A stretch of DNA of 64,000 bases. It comes from Legionellaceae bacterium (lineage in GTDB: Bacteria; Pseudomonadota; Gammaproteobacteria; Legionellales; Legionellaceae). The stretch covers positions 1 to 64,000 of the forward strand of contig JAUYSP010000040.1 of assembly GCA_030696305.1 (NCBI GenBank). Direction: 5' to 3'. Positions within the stretch are counted from its first letter, which is position 1. Every line of letters begins with the position of its first letter. This document shows, one piece after another, positions 48,492 through 54,988 of the stretch. The notes below the pieces were generated by a model. It had not been told where the DNA came from and searched no databases. It saw nothing but the letters and a program-made list of their open reading frames with translations. The position numbers were made by a program, and so were the translations under genes.

Positions 48492-48871
48492 TGGGAGTAA
48501 AATTAAAAGAACAGAAACAGGTATCTGCGGCAGTAGATCCAGAAGCTCCGGCAGCAATTCAACCAATAAAGATTCCATACTACATGCTTCAGGTGATCGC
48601 AGGCCTGATTGGTAAGATTAAGTGTAATACCTATGAATCATTTGATTTGATTCGCGGAAAGACGGAGGCTCTCCATACAGAGCTGAAGAATCTGAGCGAA
48701 AGGGCCGGAGGGGATCAGGAGAAAGCGAACGTTATCTGGAAAGGTGATTCGGATCTGACTAAGACTGAGTTTGCATGGTTGGAGAAAGAAAACTTCAAAG
48801 CAATGATACCAGAGCTGGGATTATCAGCTGATCAGATTGGAGTATTGGAGTTCTGGGCGGTGAAGGATTAA
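48491..48871 (+). CDS. Small tail-region protein
   Basis: 126 aa, mainly helical: IPYYMLQVIAGLIGKIKCNT, EALHTELKNLSERAGGDQEK. It is the last gene before the hairpin at 48900. No family recognised. Confidence 0.45.
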   Translation: MGVKLKEQKQVSAAVDPEAPAAIQPIKIPYYMLQVIAGLIGKIKCNTYESFDLIRGKTEALHTELKNLSERAGGDQEKANVIWKGDSDLTKTEFAWLEKENFKAMIPELGLSADQIGVLEFWAVKD

Positions 48872-48899
48872 AGTAACGCCCCGGCTCTCTTCGTAATAT

Positions 48900-48985
48900 C
48901 TCACTAAAACAAAAAGTAAAATGCACTATGTACATGACCGAGGCGTAAGTCGCGGAGTGTATATAGTGCATTTTGCTTTAGTGAG
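48900..48985 (+). ncRNA. Large imperfect hairpin between tail and lysis modules
   Basis: CTCACTAAA (48900-48908) pairs with TTTAGTGAG (48977-48985). AAAATGCACTAT (48918-48929) pairs with ATAGTGCATTTT (48963-48974), extended inward by G-T and TACA/TGTA pairs. The loop GACCGAGGCGTAAGTCGCGG is G/C-rich. No T-run follows on either strand. A 25-codon frame (MHYVHDRGVSRGVYIVHFAL) starts in the stem at 48921. RNA or DNA function is open: processing site, terminator variant or regulatory element for the genes at 49008 onward. Confidence 0.5.
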
Positions 48986-49007
48986 GATGCAAAAATAAAT
49001 ATTAAGC

Positions 49008-49643
49008 ATGAATAAGTATCATAAAATATTAGAGAAGATAATAACAAAGGGGAAAATACAGGAAAACAAAAAAGGTAAAATAACCTATTTGCTTAATCAG
49101 AAATTAGAGCTTGCAAAAGGAGACCTGCTAGATATATTTGAAGATCATTCAGTTGCAAGAAAGAAACTCAAGGATGAATTAAGCCTCTTTATAGCAGGGG
49201 AACGATCAACGGAGGCCTACAGATCCTGCGGAATTACGTGGTGGGATTACTGTGGCCCTATCCTAGTTAATAGCTACCCGACCTATTTTGAGCAGCTTCC
49301 CAAGTTACTAGATAAGATTAACAATGAGAAGCGAAGCTCTAAAAACTACGTGCAGTTTCTGGGAAGCAATAACACTGAGAGCAATCAGCAGCCCTGCCTT
49401 TCTCTAATTCAATTCCAAATTGAGAATAATAAATTAGTGATTACAGCATATCAAAGGAGTTCTGACGCAAGTTTGGGACTTCCTTCGGATCTGTACCACC
49501 TTTTTCTGATCGCTAAGCACATAGATCTACCGTTAAAGTCCATTACCATGTTTCTTGGTAATGTTCATATTTATCAGAACAATATAAAAAGCACTGGAGA
49601 ACTATTGAGGGGTCAGTCGGTAAGGTTCAACCTAAATGTATAA
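49008..49643 (+). CDS. ThyA-family protein, possible pyrimidine hydroxymethylase or methylase
   Basis: 211 aa, shorter than ThyA (about 264). Matches in order: LSLFIAGERSTEAYRSCGIT with WWDYC, PCLSLIQFQI with catalytic Cys130, YQRSSDASLGLPSDLYHL and GNVHIYQNN. R150, D153, H187 and Y189 are kept. Asp161 stands where ThyA has the Asn that selects dUMP, as in dCMP hydroxymethylases such as T4 gp42. The N-terminal phosphate-binding Arg loop is not evident. It could act on dCMP or be an inactive paralogue. Preceded by the hairpin, followed by the lysis genes. Confidence 0.6.
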   Translation: MNKYHKILEKIITKGKIQENKKGKITYLLNQKLELAKGDLLDIFEDHSVARKKLKDELSLFIAGERSTEAYRSCGITWWDYCGPILVNSYPTYFEQLPKLLDKINNEKRSSKNYVQFLGSNNTESNQQPCLSLIQFQIENNKLVITAYQRSSDASLGLPSDLYHLFLIAKHIDLPLKSITMFLGNVHIYQNNIKSTGELLRGQSVRFNLNV

Positions 49644-49739
49644 TCTTTGATAATTCCTTCCTCTTTCCCAATCGGGAAATACAAGAGCTCCATATTGGCC
49701 TGCAGTGCTTCTACTTTTGAAGACAGCAGGAGGTAAATT

Positions 49740-50309
49740 ATGGTATCAGAGACATTATTAAAAGAAATTTCCAGGAATAACAATATTGAATACGCTGCAC
49801 TCCGAGCATTCATTGCCGTCGAAACCGGGGGCATCGGATTTGCCAAAGACACCGGCAAGATCATTATCCAATTTGAACCGGTATGGTTCAGAAGGAAAGC
49901 GCCCTATGCCCCTTCTGGTGCATGGTCTGTCAACAAAGTGGATGTCCAATCAAAAGAATGGATCGCGTTCAATGATGCTTTCAGAAAAAACCCCAATGCT
50001 GCCATGCAAGCTACCAGCATTGGCTTAGGCCAGATCATGGGGTTTCATTTTTCAATACTTGGATATAAAACAGTTGGGGCAATGTGGGATGATGCTAAGG
50101 TCGGGGATTATCAACAGGTTTTGCAATTAGTGAGATTTCTAAAGGCCTACCGATCAGGTGACATTTTAAAAGCTCTTCAGCTGCGCAATTTCACCCGTGT
50201 AGCGGAATTGTTTAACGGATCAGGCTTTAGGGAGGTGGCTAAAAAGTACGGAAGAGAGCCTTATGATATCTCAATGGAAAAAGCTTTCAAAAAATACAGT
50301 GCGGTATGA
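49740..50309 (+). CDS. N-acetylmuramidase endolysin (DUF3380)
   Basis: 189 aa. AAFIAVETGGIGF-like text (LRAFIAVETGGIGFAKDTGK), IIIQFEPVWFRRKAPYAPSG, NKVDVQSKEWIAFNDAFRKN, and TSIGLGQIMGFHFSILGYKT are the N-acetylmuramidase/DUF3380 signature; Glu28 of VETGG is the probable catalytic acid. No signal peptide, so release depends on the holin downstream. It hydrolyses peptidoglycan at the end of the lytic cycle. Confidence 0.85.
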   Translation: MVSETLLKEISRNNNIEYAALRAFIAVETGGIGFAKDTGKIIIQFEPVWFRRKAPYAPSGAWSVNKVDVQSKEWIAFNDAFRKNPNAAMQATSIGLGQIMGFHFSILGYKTVGAMWDDAKVGDYQQVLQLVRFLKAYRSGDILKALQLRNFTRVAELFNGSGFREVAKKYGREPYDISMEKAFKKYSAV

Positions 50310-50860
50310 AAACATTGTTAGTGCGCATCATTCTTCTAACCTATGGGGATGCTGAATTGTCCGATCGGATAAAATATCTATATGAAGCATTAATCAAATT
50401 GGCCCCGATTGTATTTGTACTTAACCTGGTGAATTGGTGGTTCACAGAAAATCAGCAGTTTGGCACGTTCATGTGTGTGGCCATGCTGATCAATATGTTT
50501 GTAGGTGTCTACATCCATTTTTTGAAGGGCACATTCTGCTTTAAACCATTTATTTTCAAGAATCTTGAAATGTGCTTTGTCGTAGTGGTGGTATATATGA
50601 TGCTGGAAATGCTACGCTATACAGCAGGTGATAATCTGGCAGGGGAGATCTTTCGGATCCTGATCCAGACTACCACCCTTCTCTATCCAACCTCCAAAGT
50701 ACTTAAGAACGTCTTCATAATCACTAAAGGAAAATATCCACCTAAATTCCTGATGGATAAGCTCTACAACTTTGAGAAAAACGGCGATTTGAAAGATTTT
50801 TTTAAGTCAAGTGCTGACGGCAATCAGTTAGATCAGAATGATAGTAACACAAATAAATAA
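50306..50860 (+). CDS. Holin-like membrane protein
   Basis: 184 aa, ATGA overlap with the endolysin. About four membrane segments: LIKLAPIVFVLNLVNWWF, FGTFMCVAMLINMFVGVYIH, MCFVVVVVYMMLEMLRY and IFRILIQTTTLLYPTS. A charged, polar tail follows. Its place between endolysin and spanin makes a holin most likely. Confidence 0.65.
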   Translation: MKTLLVRIILLTYGDAELSDRIKYLYEALIKLAPIVFVLNLVNWWFTENQQFGTFMCVAMLINMFVGVYIHFLKGTFCFKPFIFKNLEMCFVVVVVYMMLEMLRYTAGDNLAGEIFRILIQTTTLLYPTSKVLKNVFIITKGKYPPKFLMDKLYNFEKNGDLKDFFKSSADGNQLDQNDSNTNK

Positions 50861-50881
50861 ACAGTTTTCAAATCACTAATC

Positions 50882-51394
50882 ATGAAAAAATTATTCCTGT
50901 TCATCCTGATCCTAATTGTGATATCTGGATGCAAAAGCCGTAAACTGAACAAAGAATCAGTTTCAATTGTTGACAAAACCCGAACAGAAGAATCTGCACA
51001 GGTTAAAGAACAAGTCATGGATACAAAGTCCCATCAGGAAACAAGGGAAACTACAATAAGCGACCAGTCCGGAACCTGGATCTGGGAGGAATGGTACCAA
51101 CGGGACTTAAATGCTGACACAATTATTTCTCCAATTTCAAAGCACCTGCTTTATAAGCGCACCACCTTTATTAAAAACGATATCAACAAAACCGAAACGG
51201 TTCATGTTGCTGATTTTGAGAATCATTCTGAAATTAAAGACAGTACGGTCACCCGGGAGGTTCTATCCGATGTCCACATTGAAACTAAAACCAAGGAGCT
51301 CGAGGCTAAAAAGGAATCAGGCTGGATATTGCCTTTAGCCGTATTGCTCATTACCCTTTTAGTTCTGGTTTTTATAATCAGAGATCTTCGTTAA
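50882..51394 (+). CDS. Unimolecular spanin (u-spanin)
   Basis: 170 aa. LFLFILILIVISGC is a lipoprotein signal with lipobox Cys17, and the C-terminus is a membrane helix (WILPLAVLLITLLVLVFII). Anchors in the outer and inner membranes joined by a periplasmic strand-rich linker are the mark of a u-spanin, which fuses the two membranes at lysis. It completes the lysis cassette after endolysin and holin. Confidence 0.75.
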   Translation: MKKLFLFILILIVISGCKSRKLNKESVSIVDKTRTEESAQVKEQVMDTKSHQETRETTISDQSGTWIWEEWYQRDLNADTIISPISKHLLYKRTTFIKNDINKTETVHVADFENHSEIKDSTVTREVLSDVHIETKTKELEAKKESGWILPLAVLLITLLVLVFIIRDLR

Positions 51395-52566
51395 GAGAAG
51401 ATATCGTCAGCTGCCTTATCTAAATCATCGTCTTTCCGAATGTCATTCAGATATCCTTGGTGAACCGAAAGGGAGCTGTGTCCCAATAGTTCCATTGTGA
51501 CCATTGGGTTATTGATTTTATCAATAGCCATTCTAGCAAATGTATGACGAGCGATATGGGAAGATAGTGGTTTGTTAATACCGGCCATTGTGGCCAGCAC
51601 CTTAAGATTTGCATTCACAATCGTAGTGCATACTTCCTTATGTTTCAAACGTTTTCTTTGGTTTTCAAAATCACTAAACTGTTTATTGGGCTCCCAGCGG
51701 AAAATCGGAAATAATGTTTCATTCTTTTTTTTTCCTGAGCTATAGCGAAGAAATATATCATTTGCCTGAGAGATTACTTTAATCCCCTGGCTTTTGCCGG
51801 TCTTATCCGCCTCATATACGAATCTTCCGTCTCTAAACTGGTCGATGGTGGCTTGCAAGATATCTCCAATCCGGATGCCTCTGAGATATACCTGCATTAA
51901 AAACATATCTCTAACAACTTCAAGACTTGAGCCTGAAGGCAGTATAAGATTCTCCAGGCTATCAAACTCCTTCGGGGTTAATTTTTGCTTTAAGGGTTTT
52001 AGTACAGGGATTGAATAATTTGCAACTTCTTTCGAGATCTGTTTAGTAGAATATCTTGAAAGCAGTCCCCTCAGGATGACTATTTTTTTTCTGATAGTAG
52101 TCCCCGTATTACCAGCTTTAATTCGAGAGGACACAAATATATCAAACCATTTTTCGTCAATATGTTCCAGGATCGTATCCCCATCAATCTGCTTTTGAAG
52201 AGCCAATACCTTATCGTAAGATCCTGATTTATATTCTGCCTCCAACCTGGTCAGTTCCTCCTGCAGCGCCTGGCCGAGTGTTATGGAATTTGCATTGTTT
52301 AATATTGTCGAAATCGATCTGGATCCAGACTTGACTTCCAGTAATTCTCTTTCGGCTTTAGAGAAGGCATCGGATATAAAGGAGTTGAGAAAGTCGGCAT
52401 TATTTACCCTTCCTCTTACCCGGTTATTTTTTGCATCCCAGTCTTTAGGATGGACATCGATAAGCACCCGCTTTTTGGTCTTCCCATTAATAGTATACTT
52501 TAGTATAACAGGGTGATTCCCGTTCTTATAAGTTTTGCCCTTAAATAAATGTATTCTAACTTTCAT
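51391..52566 (-). CDS. Tyrosine recombinase integrase
   Basis: 391 aa, leftward, overlapping the spanin end by 4 bp. It starts MKVRIHLFKGKTYKNGNHPV (arm-binding domain of Bacteroidota integrases). Catalytic residues: YLRGIRIGDIL (Arg), SHIARHTFARM (H-x-x-R), LLGHSSLSVHQGYLN (His and nucleophile Tyr). Its start is 158 bp from the tmRNA 3' end, the expected attachment gene. It inserts and, with a directionality factor, excises the prophage. Confidence 0.9.
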   Translation of the reverse strand: MKVRIHLFKGKTYKNGNHPVILKYTINGKTKKRVLIDVHPKDWDAKNNRVRGRVNNADFLNSFISDAFSKAERELLEVKSGSRSISTILNNANSITLGQALQEELTRLEAEYKSGSYDKVLALQKQIDGDTILEHIDEKWFDIFVSSRIKAGNTGTTIRKKIVILRGLLSRYSTKQISKEVANYSIPVLKPLKQKLTPKEFDSLENLILPSGSSLEVVRDMFLMQVYLRGIRIGDILQATIDQFRDGRFVYEADKTGKSQGIKVISQANDIFLRYSSGKKKNETLFPIFRWEPNKQFSDFENQRKRLKHKEVCTTIVNANLKVLATMAGINKPLSSHIARHTFARMAIDKINNPMVTMELLGHSSLSVHQGYLNDIRKDDDLDKAADDIFS

Positions 52567-52723
52567 CTGGTGTCCAGTTATAAAATGACCCGGTGTCTGA
52601 TAGGTGTCTGAAATATTAAAGAAAGGTCGGTAAAATTCGGTAAAGTCAAAAATAGAAAAGTATGATTAAACGAAAAGAGCGGATACATTTCTTACAAAGT
52701 TATCCGCCCTGATTCGCTTATAG
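52567..52723. other. attR-side region with candidate integrase arm sites
   Basis: Between the integrase start and the tmRNA end. GGTGTCTGA occurs at 52592-52600 and 52603-52611 with a related GGTGTCCAG at 52569-52577; TCGGTAAA occurs at 52627-52634 and 52637-52644. Paired direct repeats beside an integrase gene are typical arm-type sites. The exact crossover cannot be fixed because attL is outside the window. Confidence 0.5.
52666..52707 (-). terminator. Terminator of the tmRNA
   Basis: GCGGATA (52679-52685) pairs with TATCCGC (52701-52707); on the minus strand the stem is followed by TCTTTTCGTTT. It lies just past the tmRNA 3' end. Confidence 0.6.
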
Positions 52724-53089
52724 TGGAGCCGGAGGGATTCGAACCCTCGTCCAAACATGGGACATGTTACGCTTTCTACATGCTTAGCAGTTGTTTAATT
52801 GTCGGGAAGGGGAAGGTCAACCGCTTACCTGTACCTTCTTCCGTAGATGTCTTGTCTTACCGGATTATCACATCATTAAACCCTGGCCAGTCCTGTTGTT
52901 CGATGCTCCTGATGTCAGACTTCAGAACAGAATCTGACGGAACAAAAGCTTACTTAATTCTAAATTAAGCAGCTAAGGCGTAGTTATTTTCGCCAATTGT
53001 GGTTTGAAAGTTCAGATTTGAGCGCTAATACTTACAATGCGCTGCATGCTTACATACCTGCCTCCATCCTGTCAATTCCGGTCGGCCCC
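52724..53089 (-). ncRNA. ssrA: tmRNA (transfer-messenger RNA)
   Basis: 366 nt. The 5' end GGGGCCG pairs with the 3' end CGGCTCC(A), and the tRNA-like T arm contains GAGGGTTCGAATCCCTC. The tag frame at 52994-52965 encodes GENNYALAA then stop. tmRNA rescues stalled ribosomes and tags proteins for degradation. CCA is not encoded. The prophage is inserted at its 3' end, a common phage attachment place. Confidence 0.9.
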
Positions 53090-53157
53090 AGAATTTGGTA
53101 GAATAAAGTATGAATACAAAGATACGAAATATTACAATAGCATCCCTGCTAAAGCCA

Positions 53158-54354
53158 CTATACCCGGCCCGGATACACTTTTAATGCCTCCTTAAGGCAG
53201 GTCATTGCGGCTTCCATATCTTCCTTGTTCAAAACGTATGCCAAACGTACTTCATTGGTTCCAGCCCCTGCTGTGCTGTAAAATCCTGTGGCAGGTGCCA
53301 TCATTACTGTCGTATTTTCATATTCAAACTCTTCCAGCATCCACTGGCAGAATTTATCAGCATTGTCGATCGGGAATTTTGCAACAACATAAAATGCACC
53401 ACCCGGGTTCGGACAAAATACACCTTCAATTTGGTTAAGCCGTTCAACTAGCGTATTTCTACGAATGGTATATTCCTTATTTACCTGTTCAAAATAGCTA
53501 TCAGGTGTGTCAACTGCAGCACTAGCTGCAATCTGTTCAACCATACCCGGACTAAGACGCGCCTGCGCAAATTTTAATCCCGCGGCAATTACCTCCTTGT
53601 TTTTCGTAATCAGGCATCCCAAACGGGCGCCACAGGCACTGTATCGTTTGGAAACAGTATCCAGTACAATCACATGCTGGTCAAGTCCGTCGAGGTGCAT
53701 GGGAGAAATGAACTCCTTGCCGTCATAACAGAACTCACGATAGGCCTCATCAGAGAAGAGAAACAGATTGTATTTCAGGCATAATTCCCTGAGGGCCTCC
53801 AATTCTTGTTTTGAATATAAGTATCCGGTTGGATTATTAGGATTACAGATGATGATTGCTTTTGTCTTTGAACTAATCAGTTTTTCAAATTCACTGATTG
53901 GAGGCAGGGCAAATCCATTTTCTATGACAGACAGGATGGGCTTTACCACCACATTGCTCATGCAGGCAAATCCATTGTAATTAGCATAAAAAGGTTCAGG
54001 AATAATGATTTCATCCCCTTCATCGACACAGGCCTGCATCGCGATAGTTATGGCTTCAGAACCACCTACTGTCACCAGAATCTGAGTGGGATCAATATTA
54101 TATCCAAGCTTATTATAATATTCTGTCAATTTGGTACGGTAGACCAGCGTTCCTTCTGAAGGGGTATATGCCCAGACCTTAAAATCTATATTTTTTACTG
54201 CATCGAGCATACCCTGAGGGGTCTCAATATCCGGCTGACCGATATTTAAATGGTAAACTTTTTTTCCTTCCCGTTTTGCCTGATCAGCAAAAGGAGTAAG
54301 CTTTCGAATTGGAGAAGCAGGCATTTGCCTGCCTTTACTTGAAATTTCTGGCAT
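53158..54354 (-). CDS. Class I/II PLP aminotransferase (aspartate-type)
   Basis: 398 aa. RKLTPFADQAKREGKKVYHL, NIGQPDIETPQGMLDAV, CNPNNPTGYLYSKQELEALR, SDEAYREFCY and VSKRYSACGARLGCLI follow the fold-type I order; Lys of SKRYS binds PLP and NNPTG plus DEAY are the usual cofactor contacts. Closest by pattern to aspartate aminotransferases; exact substrate is not fixed by sequence. Chromosomal, immediately beyond the tmRNA. Confidence 0.8.
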   Translation of the reverse strand: MPEISSKGRQMPASPIRKLTPFADQAKREGKKVYHLNIGQPDIETPQGMLDAVKNIDFKVWAYTPSEGTLVYRTKLTEYYNKLGYNIDPTQILVTVGGSEAITIAMQACVDEGDEIIIPEPFYANYNGFACMSNVVVKPILSVIENGFALPPISEFEKLISSKTKAIIICNPNNPTGYLYSKQELEALRELCLKYNLFLFSDEAYREFCYDGKEFISPMHLDGLDQHVIVLDTVSKRYSACGARLGCLITKNKEVIAAGLKFAQARLSPGMVEQIAASAAVDTPDSYFEQVNKEYTIRRNTLVERLNQIEGVFCPNPGGAFYVVAKFPIDNADKFCQWMLEEFEYENTTVMMAPATGFYSTAGAGTNEVRLAYVLNKEDMEAAMTCLKEALKVYPGRV

Positions 54355-54366
54355 GGTACAAAATTA

Positions 54367-54397
54367 AAAAACCTCTCCGAATGGGAGAGGCTTTTTA
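54367..54397. terminator. Bidirectional intrinsic terminator
   Basis: CCTCTCC (54372-54378) pairs with GGAGAGG (54384-54390), flanked by A-run on the left and T-run on the right. It separates the DUF1573 gene from the aminotransferase. Confidence 0.75.
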
Positions 54398-54412
54398 ATT
54401 TTTAATTATTTA

Positions 54413-54802
54413 TCAACCGGCACTTCGAACCTCACCTTTGACATAAAGTACTTTAATTGGTGTCCTGGCATTAGATTTAATTCTTACTGCTTGTGTAAAT
54501 CCTGCCTTTTGGGTAGCTGCATCATAAGTAATTGTAATTATCCCTTTCCCACCTTCTAAAATTGGCTCTCTTGTGAATTTGGCCATGATACAGTCGCAGC
54601 TTGATTCAATTGATGTAATGATCAGTTGTTCACCACCTGTATTGATAAAGGTAAACACAGCACTAACTGGTGTGCCTTGTGGTATCTGCCCGAAATCATG
54701 AGTTTCTTTATCAAATTTAAATTCTGCTTTATTCTGGGTCTGCATTGACTTAAAAACCACAATTATAATTACGGCAGCTAAGAGGATTAATATTTTTTTC
54801 AT
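54413..54802 (-). CDS. DUF1573 exported protein
   Basis: 129 aa. A membrane/signal helix (ILILLAAVIIIVVFKSMQ) is followed by the DUF1573 Ig-like domain: FKFDKETHDFGQIPQGTPVS, FTFINTGGEQLIITSIESSC-D-C, and GKGIITITYDAATQKAGFTQ. The family is abundant in Bacteroidota periplasms and surfaces; role unknown. The CDC pair is conserved. Confidence 0.8.
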   Translation of the reverse strand: MKKILILLAAVIIIVVFKSMQTQNKAEFKFDKETHDFGQIPQGTPVSAVFTFINTGGEQLIITSIESSCDCIMAKFTREPILEGGKGIITITYDAATQKAGFTQAVRIKSNARTPIKVLYVKGEVRSAG

Positions 54803-54988
54803 TTTTAATTTATTTTAGCAATATCAAACCGAATCATTCAAATATCATTCCAAATCAGGTGATTACATTTATTTATTAATCATCCGGATGTTATTATTTG
54901 GCTAATTCCTGAAAAAACGAATTATTATTTTGCATCAGGATTATCAATTCCTGCACTCTTTTCTTATTTTTGGCCATAAAGCAATCCT

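Noticed and set aside
48900-48985. Simple Rho-independent terminator
   Set aside because: Stem is long enough, but no T-run follows on either strand and the loop is large and G/C-rich.
48900-49007. Retron or diversity-generating retroelement RNA
   Set aside because: The hairpin has terminal inverted repeats like a retron RNA, but no reverse transcriptase gene exists in the window and no template/variable repeat pair was found in the fibre genes.
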